64,000 bases of DNA. Source: a gamma proteobacterium symbiont of Ctena orbiculata. GTDB lineage: Bacteria; Pseudomonadota; Gammaproteobacteria; Chromatiales; Chromatiaceae. The notes under the pieces were generated by a model. It did not search any database and was not told the DNA's origin. It was given only the letters and a program-made list of their open reading frames with translations. Of this stretch, positions 30,018-37,553 are shown one piece after another. Position 1 is the first letter of the stretch; every line of letters starts with the position of its first letter. The stretch is taken from assembly GCA_003058495.1 (NCBI GenBank), contig QBVC01000020.1, positions 120,551 through 184,550 of the forward strand, written 5' to 3'. The position numbers and the translations under genes are program-made.

Positions 30018-30659
30018 ATGGAGCAGATCCTGATCTATGCCGACAGCCTGACCTGGGGGATCATCCCCGACACCCGGGAGCGCCTCGCCTTCGATAAGCG
30101 CTGGCCGGGGGTGTTTGAACAAAACCTGCTGGCGGCGGGCAAGGAGGTCCGCGTCATCGAAAACTGCCTGAACGGACGTCGAAGCGCCTGGCCTGACCCC
30201 TTCAAGCCGGGAAGGGACGGATCCGAGGGCCTGGCCCAGGTGATCGAGATGCACTCACCGCTGAAGCTGGCGATCCTGATGTTGGGCACCAACGACTTCC
30301 AGTCCAGCCACGATAACGATGCCTGGTTGTCTGCCCAGGGGGTGTCGAAGCTGATCGATATCATCAGGCAATCCCCCATTGAGCCGGGGATGCCGGTTCC
30401 GCAAATCCTGATTGTCGCACCCCCCGGGATCATCGATCCGAGGGGCCCGATAGCCGACAAATTCAGGGGAGCGCAGCGGCGGTTCAAGGGTCTGCCCGAT
30501 GAACTCGCGAAGGTTGCGGCCGACCAGTCGACGCACTACTTCAATGCGGGCGATGTCACCGAATCGAGCCGGGTCGACGGGATTCATCTGGATCAACCCC
30601 AGCACCAGGCATTGGGTAGCGCGTTGGCCGAATTCGCTTTGCGGCAAAGGCTGGTCTAG
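30018..30659 (+). CDS. SGNH/GDSL-type hydrolase
   Basis: The 213-residue protein has the four SGNH blocks: IYADSLTWG with nucleophile Ser10 (Ala replaces the usual Gly of GDS), a Gly in block II, LMLGTNDFQ with the oxyanion Asn and DGIHLDQPQH with the catalytic Asp and His. It resembles the short cytosolic arylesterase/acyltransferase branch, since there is no signal peptide. Likely an esterase acting on small acyl esters; substrate unknown. The ATG at 30018 has AGCGGGC just before it, and the gene follows the previous one by seven bases. Confidence 0.85.
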   Translation: MEQILIYADSLTWGIIPDTRERLAFDKRWPGVFEQNLLAAGKEVRVIENCLNGRRSAWPDPFKPGRDGSEGLAQVIEMHSPLKLAILMLGTNDFQSSHDNDAWLSAQGVSKLIDIIRQSPIEPGMPVPQILIVAPPGIIDPRGPIADKFRGAQRRFKGLPDELAKVAADQSTHYFNAGDVTESSRVDGIHLDQPQHQALGSALAEFALRQRLV

Positions 30660-30724
30660 ATAGCGGTCACTCAATTCCAGCGCTGACAGGCGGGTCCGGT
30701 TGCGGATCGTTGGGGGGACAGGGA

Positions 30725-31375
30725 TCATCCGGAAGCCAGACGGTGGGCTTCGCGGGTCGTTTCCGGCAACCGATAACGGGTGGTACAGGCGAGCACCAAG
30801 CGGATCGAGGCTTGCAGCGAGATCTTGTGGCCGACAGAGATGTAGAGCGGCTTGACCCTGTTTCGCGTCCGCACCACCGCACCTATCGTCTCGCCCTTGT
30901 CGATCAACGGTACCCAGCCCCCCTTCTGCTCCGGTACCTCTCCATGGCTGCCGGTGAGGCGGGTTTTGGCGACACCGACGGCAGGCGTATCGGTATAGAC
31001 CCCAAGGTGGCAAGCGATGCCGAAACGTCGTGGATGCGCCATGCCCTGTCCGTCGCAGAGAAAGATATCGGGTGAATGCCGGAGGGTGGAGATGGCCTGC
31101 AGAATGGCAGGCACTTCGCGAAAAGAGAGCAGGCCGGGTACGTAGGGAAAAGTGGTGGGGAGCCTGGCGACCGACGCCTCGATGGGTTGCAGGTCGGGAT
31201 AGCTCAATACCGAAACAGCTGCCCGGGTGATGCTGCCCTGCGCTTCAAAGCCCACATCCACGCCTGCGACGCGATGTAGCGTTCCGAAGCAGTCCCGGTC
31301 GATGACTTGAGGCCTTAGCCTCTTTTGCAGGGCGACGGCTTCGCTGGGTGTGAGGTTCCAGTCATGGTACAGCAT
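30725..31375 (-). CDS. nfi: Endonuclease V (deoxyinosine 3' endonuclease)
   Basis: Endonuclease V cuts DNA one base 3' to deoxyinosine and starts repair of deaminated adenine. The 216-residue product shows the conserved metal and wedge motifs: AGVDVGF with catalytic Asp, [16 protein letters not shown] with the wedge Tyr and a Glu, and [20 protein letters not shown] with the second Asp. Length matches E. coli Nfi (223). It reads toward the SGNH hydrolase gene, with 65 bases between the stops. Confidence 0.95.
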   Translation of the reverse strand: MLYHDWNLTPSEAVALQKRLRPQVIDRDCFGTLHRVAGVDVGFEAQGSITRAAVSVLSYPDLQPIEASVARLPTTFPYVPGLLSFREVPAILQAISTLRHSPDIFLCDGQGMAHPRRFGIACHLGVYTDTPAVGVAKTRLTGSHGEVPEQKGGWVPLIDKGETIGAVVRTRNRVKPLYISVGHKISLQASIRLVLACTTRYRLPETTREAHRLASG

Positions 31376-31553
31376 TGCGGTTTCAGATCGGGTTTTGACC
31401 GGTGTTTTTGCATTATCTGGCTGATTTTTTATTGAAATATATATTGATCCGGTTAAGCTTTTCCAAGTATTGTCGATATATGGCCTATATCGGCCGTTGC
31501 TTCATCGTCTGTCGGCTACATTCACAACCGTTATTTTAGACGTAGTAGAGATT

Positions 31554-32312
31554 ATGTCAGTTGAGCTATTTAACAATGGTAGTCACATCTGTGTGGCATT
31601 CCGGGATCTGGTATCGGGTGAAGCGGTTCAGGCAAACCAATTTCTGATCTATGATCACCAGCACGCCGCATTGATCGATCCCGGTGGCGAGTTGACCTAT
31701 TCCCGCCTGTTCATGGCCATCAGCGACTATATGAATGTGAAGCGGCTGGACTATGTCATCGCTTCGCACCAGGATCCGGATATCGTCGCCTCGGTGAACA
31801 AGTGGCTGGTCGGCACCGATTGCAAAGTGGTGGTGCCTGCCTTGTGGGAGCGCTTCATACCCCACTTTACCCGCCCGGGCCGCCTGGTGGACAGGGTGGT
31901 GGCCATACCCGACGAAGGCATCAATCTCGAGTTGGGCAACATACGTCTGATGGCGCTGCCGGCCCATTTCCTCCATGCAGAGGGTAATTTCCAGTTCTAC
32001 GACCCGGTCAGCCGGATTCTCTTCTCCGGTGATCTCGGGGCGAATCTGCCGCCGGGGGATTTGAACGTACCGGTGAAAAAACTCTCCGAGATACTCCCCT
32101 ACATGGAGGGCTTCCACCGGCGTTACATGAACTCGAACAAGGTCTGCAATCTGTGGGCGAACATGGTTCGTCAGCTTGAGATCGAGATGATTGTGCCGCA
32201 GCATGGCAGGGCGTTCGCGGGGAAAAAGGTAGTCAACGAGTTTATCAATTGGATCGACGGGCTTGAGTGCGGTGTCGATCTGGTGACTCAAAACAACTAT
32301 CGCCTGCCCTGA
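31554..32312 (+). CDS. Metallo-beta-lactamase-fold diiron oxygen-binding (ODP-type) protein
   Basis: The 252-residue protein has the metal-site pattern of the beta-lactamase half of flavodiiron proteins: ASHQDPDIV, ALPAHFLHAEGNFQFYDP, FSGDLGA and IVPQHG. The final flavodoxin domain is missing, so it belongs to the stand-alone oxygen-binding diiron (ODP) group known from bacterial chemotaxis and redox sensing. The ATG at 31554 (MSVELFNNGSHICVAF) is preferred; a TTG at 31470 would add 28 residues of low-complexity sequence. It converges on a cache-like sensor gene with eight bases between stops; an O2- or NO-sensing role is inference. Confidence 0.85.
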   Translation: MSVELFNNGSHICVAFRDLVSGEAVQANQFLIYDHQHAALIDPGGELTYSRLFMAISDYMNVKRLDYVIASHQDPDIVASVNKWLVGTDCKVVVPALWERFIPHFTRPGRLVDRVVAIPDEGINLELGNIRLMALPAHFLHAEGNFQFYDPVSRILFSGDLGANLPPGDLNVPVKKLSEILPYMEGFHRRYMNSNKVCNLWANMVRQLEIEMIVPQHGRAFAGKKVVNEFINWIDGLECGVDLVTQNNYRLP

Positions 32313-32320
32313 TTACCCGG

Positions 32321-33277
32321 TTACTGGCGATCCGAGGCAAGTTCGCCGAGCCAGAATCCCAGGTTCTTCTCGATAAACTCTTCCACCGGCATGTAGTGCG
32401 AGCCGTCGCATGAGAATGTGAGGCCGAGCATGCCGTTCATGATATTTATCGAGGCGCTGCGCAGGTAGATTGTCTCATCCGCAAAGCGCAACGCCTTGAA
32501 CTCGGCGAGGACTTCGAGAATCTGCCCGGGCAGCACCTTGGCCCGTTGTGGATAGCGGTGGAGGGGGTAGGCAAGCACGATGTCAGGATCGACGATCTCT
32601 TCAACCCCATGCACCTGGTAGCTGTAGGGATCGCTGAGTACCCAGAATGAACAACGGCCGCTGGAGTAGTGGATCTTGCAGTGGAATATTCCGTGCTGGG
32701 TCATCAGATCGTAGATGGTTGCGTGGACAGAGTCGATATTCTCATCCAGCCGGCTCTGTATTCGCTGTTGCATGAAGAGGGTGCCGCGCACGGCCGGATC
32801 GCCTTTGAACTGTTGCCAGTGTTGCGGCTCCCTATCGAGATTTTCGTCCGCAACCAGCTTGTCGAGAGAGAAATCCGCGGCAATAAAACCCAGTAGCCGA
32901 TCCTCCTTCCGCACCGCCTGCAGCGCGGTGACGCACTCCCGATCGGAGAACTGGCTGTGATAGACGGAAGAGAGCATGATGCCCTTGAACGGCAGGTTGT
33001 TTTTCAGATAGGGGCGTTTCGAGAGGTCCCTCCCCCGCCAGCTTCTTTCCGCGCCGCCGGGCATGATCAGGGAGGAGATCTCGATGCCGTCCAGGTCCCA
33101 GGCGTAGAGGAATTCGCAGTTGACGATCCGGTCGATGTGGTCGAGCAATACCTGGTCCAGGGCATCGATTTCATCCCACACGGACATGCACCTTTTGGCG
33201 AGCAGCGACAAGGGTTCGGCTACGGTCGTTGCCAGGGCGTCCTTTTTGGCCAGGATGATCTGTTTTACTGGTTTCAT
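32321..33277 (-). CDS. Cache/PDC-like sensor protein without membrane span or output domain
   Basis: The 318-residue protein has an N-terminal helix (about 12-45) followed by a PDC (cache-like) domain: CEFLYAWDLDGIEISSLIM, GRDLSKRPYLKNNLPFKGIM, VYHSQFSDRECVTALQAVRK and LLGFIAADFSLDKL are the strand-helix elements seen in PAS/cache sensors. The second half (about 185-318) is a further mixed domain. Normally such domains lie outside the membrane in chemoreceptors and cyclases. Here there is no signal peptide, span or catalytic domain. It is convergent with the diiron ODP gene; joint sensing is possible but not shown. Confidence 0.65.
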   Translation of the reverse strand: MKPVKQIILAKKDALATTVAEPLSLLAKRCMSVWDEIDALDQVLLDHIDRIVNCEFLYAWDLDGIEISSLIMPGGAERSWRGRDLSKRPYLKNNLPFKGIMLSSVYHSQFSDRECVTALQAVRKEDRLLGFIAADFSLDKLVADENLDREPQHWQQFKGDPAVRGTLFMQQRIQSRLDENIDSVHATIYDLMTQHGIFHCKIHYSSGRCSFWVLSDPYSYQVHGVEEIVDPDIVLAYPLHRYPQRAKVLPGQILEVLAEFKALRFADETIYLRSASINIMNGMLGLTFSCDGSHYMPVEEFIEKNLGFWLGELASDRQ

Positions 33278-33479
33278 GGTTCTCCCATAACGGGCTGGTG
33301 TCGAACGGATAGTATCCCATACCGTGACAGGTGCTGAAATCTTGTCGCCGGTTCCATCGTCATTGAATGGCGCATCCCGGCCGAGCCGTTGCTGTTATCC
33401 TGAGAAAGGAAGAGAAGCGCTTTTGCGTGTACAATCGGCCGTTCCCTGTTTACAAAATCATAACCAAGGATCTCTTTCA

Positions 33480-34550
33480 GTGACCACGTTGAAAAATGAC
33501 CGACTGTTGCGGGCGCTCTGTCGTGAGCCGGTGGATATGACCCCGGTTTGGATGATGCGTCAGGCCGGTCGCTATCTGCCGGAGTACCGGGCCACCCGGG
33601 GCAAGGCGGGAAGCTTCATGGATCTGTGCCAAAATCCCGATCTGGCCTGCGAAGTCACCATTCAACCCCTGGATCGTTATCCTCTCGATGCGGCCATACT
33701 CTTTTCCGATATTCTTACCGTACCCGATGCCATGGGGCTGGGTCTCTACTTTACCGAGGGAGAAGGTCCCCACTTCGAACGACCGCTGGGTGATGAAGCC
33801 GCGGTGGATGCGCTGGGAATGCCGGATATGGAGGATGATCTGGGCTATGTCATGGATGCGGTTCGTACCATTCGGCGCGAGCTGCAGGGGCGGGTGCCGT
33901 TGATCGGGTTCAGCGGCAGTCCCTGGACCCTGGCGACCTACATGGTGGAGGGGGGCGGCACCAAGAACTTCTCCAAGGTAAAGGGGATGATGTTCGACCG
34001 CCCCGAGTTGATGCATCGCCTGTTGGGCAAGGTCGCGGACGCGGTCACCGCCTATCTCAACGCCCAGATCGATGCCGGCGCCCAGGCGGTGATGATCTTC
34101 GATACCTGGGGCGGGGTGCTGACGCCGCAGCACTATGAATCCTTTTCACTGGCCTATATGCGCCGCATACTGCAGGGTCTGACACGGGAGGCGGAGGGAC
34201 GCAGGGTGCCGTCCATCCTCTTTACCAAGGGAGGGGGATTCTGGCTGGAACGGATGGCGGACAGCGGTTGCGATGCGCTGGGTATAGACTGGACCCTGAG
34301 CCTCGCCGACGCCAGGCGACGGGTGGGCGACAGGGTGGCCCTGCAGGGCAATCTCGATCCCTGTACCCTCTACGCATCGCCGCAGAGGATCAGGGAAGAG
34401 GTGGCGCAGGTCCTGGCCAGCTTCGGCAAGGGAAGCGGCCATGTCTTCAATCTTGGCCATGGCATTCATCCGCAGATCGATCCCGAACATGCGGGTGTCT
34501 TCGTGGAGGCGGTCCATGAACTGAGTCGTCCCTATCATGTGGATGACTAA
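33480..34550 (+). CDS. hemE: Uroporphyrinogen decarboxylase
   Basis: HemE removes four carboxyl groups from uroporphyrinogen III to give coproporphyrinogen III in haem synthesis. From the GTG at 33480 the product has 356 residues (E. coli 354) and contains [16 protein letters not shown], the substrate-binding signature, plus the [18 protein letters not shown] and DTWGGVLTP blocks. The frame is open back to 33324, but that stretch has no conserved sequence and the AAGGA before the GTG supports the later start. Confidence 0.97.
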   Translation: MTTLKNDRLLRALCREPVDMTPVWMMRQAGRYLPEYRATRGKAGSFMDLCQNPDLACEVTIQPLDRYPLDAAILFSDILTVPDAMGLGLYFTEGEGPHFERPLGDEAAVDALGMPDMEDDLGYVMDAVRTIRRELQGRVPLIGFSGSPWTLATYMVEGGGTKNFSKVKGMMFDRPELMHRLLGKVADAVTAYLNAQIDAGAQAVMIFDTWGGVLTPQHYESFSLAYMRRILQGLTREAEGRRVPSILFTKGGGFWLERMADSGCDALGIDWTLSLADARRRVGDRVALQGNLDPCTLYASPQRIREEVAQVLASFGKGSGHVFNLGHGIHPQIDPEHAGVFVEAVHELSRPYHVDD

Positions 34551-34567
34551 CCCCTGAGGGCATAACC

Positions 34568-35455
34568 ATGAAAGTAGCACTGCTAGGCCTGGGATTGATG
34601 GGGCTTCCGATCGCCCACAGGCTGGTCCACTGCGGACACGATGTTGTCGCCTGGAATCGCTCCCGGGAGCGTTTGCAGACAGCCCGTGATGAGGGCCTCT
34701 CGGTGGCGTCTTCGCTCCCTGATGCGGTGGCTGCAGGAGAGGTCCTGATTCTCACCCTCAGCGATGCCGCGGCGATTGACGAGGTTTTGTTCGACAGTTC
34801 GGTGACGCCGCTCATCGAGGGCAAGACAGTGCTGCAGATGGGCACCATCTCCCCGGATGAGAGCAGAGACCTGGGAATCCGCGTAGCGGCGGCCGGTGGC
34901 GACTACCTCGAAACCCCGGTCTTGGGGAGCATTCCCGAGGCCAAGGCCGGGGAGCTGATCATCATGGCGGCGGGCTCGGAGACCGCCTACCATCAGACCC
35001 TGTTGATGTTGCGGGGGCTCGGCAAGGAGGTGGAGCATCTGGGGCCGGCAGGCAAGGGTGCCGCGGTAAAACTGGCCATGAACCAGCTAATCGTATCGCT
35101 GACCGCAGGCTTTTCCCAGAGCCTTGGGCTGATCCGCGCCCAAGGCGTGGAGGTGGAGCAGTTTATGCGGTTGTTGCGGCAGAGCGCCCTCTACGCCCCC
35201 ACCTTCGACAAGAAGCTGAAAAAGTTCATGGAGCACGACTACAGCAATCCGAACTTTCCCTTGAGGCACCTGATCAAGGACCTGGCCCTGTTTCAGCAGG
35301 TCGCCGAGTCATCGGGCATCAATGGTGCGATCGCGAAGGCGACGCTGAAGGTCCTGCGCAGTGGCCAGGAGGCCGGCTATGGCGACGAGGACTACTCCTC
35401 CCTGTACGAGGCGATCAACCCGGGATTTGATGCCGAGACCGATACCGGTTGCTAG
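34568..35455 (+). CDS. NAD(P)-dependent beta-hydroxyacid dehydrogenase
   Basis: The 295-residue protein is a 6-phosphogluconate/3-hydroxyisobutyrate dehydrogenase-family oxidoreductase. It has the nucleotide fold VALLGLGLMGLPIAHRLV, VLQMGTISPDES, the substrate strand GDYLETPVLGSIPEAKAGEL and the catalytic Lys in GAAVKLAMNQLI. The SIPEAKAGEL variant points to the glyoxylate/succinic-semialdehyde reductase branch rather than a true 3-hydroxyisobutyrate enzyme; this is a family inference. It follows hemE by 17 bases with ATGAAAG start, probably in one operon. Confidence 0.88.
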   Translation: MKVALLGLGLMGLPIAHRLVHCGHDVVAWNRSRERLQTARDEGLSVASSLPDAVAAGEVLILTLSDAAAIDEVLFDSSVTPLIEGKTVLQMGTISPDESRDLGIRVAAAGGDYLETPVLGSIPEAKAGELIIMAAGSETAYHQTLLMLRGLGKEVEHLGPAGKGAAVKLAMNQLIVSLTAGFSQSLGLIRAQGVEVEQFMRLLRQSALYAPTFDKKLKKFMEHDYSNPNFPLRHLIKDLALFQQVAESSGINGAIAKATLKVLRSGQEAGYGDEDYSSLYEAINPGFDAETDTGC

Positions 35456-35516
35456 GGTTGGTCGCTGCTGAAAGGGGTTGCGTCGGTCTCGGCGAACGCC
35501 TGTCCATCCCCTGCCA

Positions 35517-35544
35517 GGGGCGACAGCCTTGGGGCTGTCACCCC
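35517..35544. other. Strong hairpin between convergent genes
   Basis: GGGGCGACAGCC-TTGG-GGCTGTCACCCC forms a 12-bp stem with one mismatch. It lies between the dehydrogenase stop and the stop of the small minus-strand gene at 35555, so it can act as a two-way end of transcription. No T run follows on either strand. Confidence 0.6.
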
Positions 35545-35554
35545 CGGTAGGCGC

Positions 35555-35635
35555 CTATCCGAGCACTACCGACAAGACTACGCCGAGAATAATAATCGCG
35601 AGTGCGCCTATGATTGCCTGATTACTGCCTAACAT
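35555..35635 (-). CDS. 26-residue single-span membrane protein (copy A)
   Basis: This very short gene starts with ATG at 35635, nine bases after GGAGG, and ends with TAG at 35555-35557. The product begins MLGSNQAIIGALAI, continues with a hydrophobic Ile/Val/Leu-rich stretch and ends VVLG. It is one transmembrane helix with a short polar N-terminus (GSNQ) and no charged residue. A second gene of exactly the same length at 36494-36574 encodes MLGSDKALVGAIAV and ends VLLG, identical at about half the positions, and also has a perfect ribosome site. Two conserved copies with good ribosome sites argue that both are real. I know no family; function unknown. Confidence 0.72.
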   Translation of the reverse strand: MLGSNQAIIGALAIIILGVVLSVVLG

Positions 35636-35987
35636 CGTTGCTAGCCTCCATGACTCATTGGTGATGACAAGATACTGCATTTTATCTATTGAGTACCCGC
35701 CGGCTCGGCTTGGTACCGGGGCCCGTCAACACTGCTCCGATCGGCCCTAACCTATAACTAGTGTGAATCGGCTGAAATTCAAGGTCTGCCGGTGAATCCC
35801 ATGGAAATAGCAGGAGAATGGGGAGCTCTGGCTATCCTCTTGTTATCTATGAACTCTTCAAGCAATCTGTGGCCGGGGGCCGGCCCAGCTCCGGTTCAAG
35901 AGAGCCTTAGTTGATCGAAATCAAAGGTCGCCCATGAGCGATCAGGTAGCATTCCCGGCCTCCTTTCCGCTTCGGTGAGAAATCGTC
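35636..35987. other. Spacer between small membrane protein gene A and hemerythrin gene
   Basis: These 352 bases separate the divergent copy-A gene and the hemerythrin gene and must hold both promoters. Moderately AT-rich around 35680 and 35810-35850. No open frame with a ribosome site and no strong stem were seen. Confidence 0.45.
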
Positions 35988-36422
35988 GTGAGTCGATATC
36001 TGCTGCCAGTCGTTGATCCTGCCGCGATGCCCGGTGTGGCCCTGGATGTGATGAATGAGGTGCACAAGGAGGAGGTTGTGCTGATCAACCGCCTGGGTGA
36101 ACTGATCGTTCAGGGTATTGAGGGCGCGCCCGACCTGGATCTCATCGGCCGATCAGTGGCTGGGTGGGTGGTGCATACCCGGGACCATTTCGAGGGAGAG
36201 AACAGCTTGATGGAGCGCTATGGCTTCCCACCCTACCCCGTGCACAAGGAGGAGCATACGCAAGTGCTTGCCAGACTCGAATCGATTCAGGCGCAATGGA
36301 TCAGCGAGCAGTCGCTGGAGGCGCTGGCCGATTTTATCTTTCACGAGTGGCGGGCCTGGTTCGACCAGCATGTGAAGAGCATGGACAGGGCGACCGCACT
36401 CTTTCTGCGTCAGGTGATGTAG
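35988..36422 (+). CDS. Bacteriohemerythrin
   Basis: Bacteriohemerythrins bind O2 (or NO) at a diiron centre held by five His and two acidic residues. The 144-residue product keeps the ligand set: His26 in NEVHKEE, His67 and Glu71 in HTRDHFEGEN, His86 and His90 in VHKEEHT, and a His and Asp in FDQHVKSMD. It is a single-domain soluble protein. The start is the GTG at 35988; the ribosome site is weak. A perfect hairpin begins at the stop codon. The genes on both sides are the 26-residue membrane protein copies on the opposite strand. Oxygen delivery or sensing in a microaerobic cell is the likely role. Confidence 0.9.
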   Translation: MSRYLLPVVDPAAMPGVALDVMNEVHKEEVVLINRLGELIVQGIEGAPDLDLIGRSVAGWVVHTRDHFEGENSLMERYGFPPYPVHKEEHTQVLARLESIQAQWISEQSLEALADFIFHEWRAWFDQHVKSMDRATALFLRQVM

Positions 36423-36437
36423 CCGCCGATGGCGGCT
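36421..36437. terminator. Hairpin at the end of the hemerythrin gene
   Basis: AGCCGCC-GAT-GGCGGCT forms a perfect 7-bp stem overlapping the stop codon. A second stem (GGGCGGT/ACCGCCC, 36459-36484) follows before the small gene at 36494. No T run; either could end transcription with Rho. Confidence 0.45.
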
Positions 36438-36493
36438 GGCGGACCTTCTGTTCTCAGAGGGCGGTAGCTGCCAAGCCACCGCCCCCTCTCCTT

Positions 36494-36574
36494 TCAGCCA
36501 AGCAGAACTGCGGCGACTATGCCCAGTATCAGAACGGCTATGGCTCCTACGAGTGCTTTATCACTACCTAACAT
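36494..36574 (-). CDS. 26-residue single-span membrane protein (copy B)
   Basis: The ATG at 36574 lies eight bases after a perfect AGGAGG, and the TGA is at 36494-36496. The product begins MLGSDKALVGAIAV and ends with a Gly-containing hydrophobic stretch finishing AAVLLG. It is the same length as copy A (35555-35635), shares the MLGS start and the A-x-x-G-A-x-A core, and has one membrane helix. The polar start carries one Asp and one Lys. The pair may be a duplicated family; the GxxxA-like spacing could help helix pairing. Function unknown. Confidence 0.75.
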   Translation of the reverse strand: MLGSDKALVGAIAVLILGIVAAVLLG

Positions 36575-36858
36575 GGCTTTGTCCTCCTACGTTGACTTGA
36601 CCATAAAAGTTCGCGCGACCCGGTTTTCAGGCCGCGCACAAAACACTGCGAAAAGTAGGGTAATTGCTCTTTTTGCAGAAACAACTGATATACGTCAATA
36701 AATCAGCTCTTATTTTGATCCCTGTTGATTCAATTGGGATTTTTTTTCAGTTTTCTTGCCCACTTAGGGCTGTACCCTGCCGGGTTTCGATGAACTGCCC
36801 ATCCTCGGCCGTTTCGTGGTACAAATGGCGTTCGGTCCCTCCCAAGTCAGGCTGAAGC
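36575..36858. other. Spacer between small membrane protein gene B and the next gene
   Basis: The 284-base spacer separates copy B from the plus-strand gene at 36859, so both promoters should lie here. It is AT-rich between 36650 and 36750 (TTTTTGCAGAAACAACTGAT, then a run of T near 36739). No gene seen. Confidence 0.4.
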
Positions 36859-37536
36859 ATGAGACTGTTGTTTAGTGAACGCCCAGGAAGGCATGAGCGC
36901 CATCTGCTGCGCAGGTTTGAGAATCCACTCTTTGCGGAGGCGGCCCGCACCCTGACTCAAGCACAGTTGACGGAGGCCCAGCGACTCGATCATGAGGAGC
37001 TGGTGGCCTATATAGAGGAGCTGCGCCGGCTGGTCGGTGAGGCGGTCGCCCTGGGGCCCCATGAGCAGAGCGATGTCATACTGGATCTGAAGGAGCGCCT
37101 CGACAAGGCCTATGAGACCGCCTGTCGCCTCGCCGATGATCAGACGCCCAACAAGGAGGCGATCAGAAAACTGGTGGATGTGATCATGCGTTCCGTGTGG
37201 AAGGGCGCGGGCAACGATACCCTGGCGCACCAGGAGCTGCAGCAGGAGGAGGCGGCCCGTCAGGCCCACTATGCATTGCTTGAGAATCCATTGGTGGCCG
37301 ATCTGCTGGACCCGGAATCACTGATTGCCGAGGATGAACTGCTGCCCGTGCTGCTCAGCACCGGCGACAGCGATTTCGAGGCCGCCCTCACCCTGTTCGA
37401 CGCGACCCAGCTGGAGGCGCTTTTGCGACAGGGGGAAAGCCTTGCCCAACCCGATAGCGGCAGCAGGCTCAACGAGCTGGGGGCTGCGCGTCTGGATCGG
37501 ATGAGAAGGGGGCTTGACGCCCTGCGCGCCGGGTAA
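36859..37536 (+). CDS. Uncharacterised helical protein
   Basis: I do not recognise the family. The 225-residue product is strongly charged and predicted helical throughout, without signal peptide or membrane span. The segments EELVAYIEELRRLVGEAVAL and DLKERLDKAYETACRLADD suggest coiled coil (about 50-95). The second half has acidic stretches (DPESLIAEDELLPVLLSTGD) and a helical end GAARLDRMRRGLDALRAG. The ATG at 36859 is the first in frame after the AT-rich spacer. It converges on the CAP-domain lipoprotein gene with 17 bases between stops. A scaffold or regulatory role is guesswork. Confidence 0.65.
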   Translation: MRLLFSERPGRHERHLLRRFENPLFAEAARTLTQAQLTEAQRLDHEELVAYIEELRRLVGEAVALGPHEQSDVILDLKERLDKAYETACRLADDQTPNKEAIRKLVDVIMRSVWKGAGNDTLAHQELQQEEAARQAHYALLENPLVADLLDPESLIAEDELLPVLLSTGDSDFEAALTLFDATQLEALLRQGESLAQPDSGSRLNELGAARLDRMRRGLDALRAG

Positions 37537-37553
37537 GGGTCTGTATCCGCTAG

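Noticed and set aside
34568..35455. Naming the dehydrogenase garR or mmsB
   Set aside because: Substrate motifs do not separate these family members reliably.
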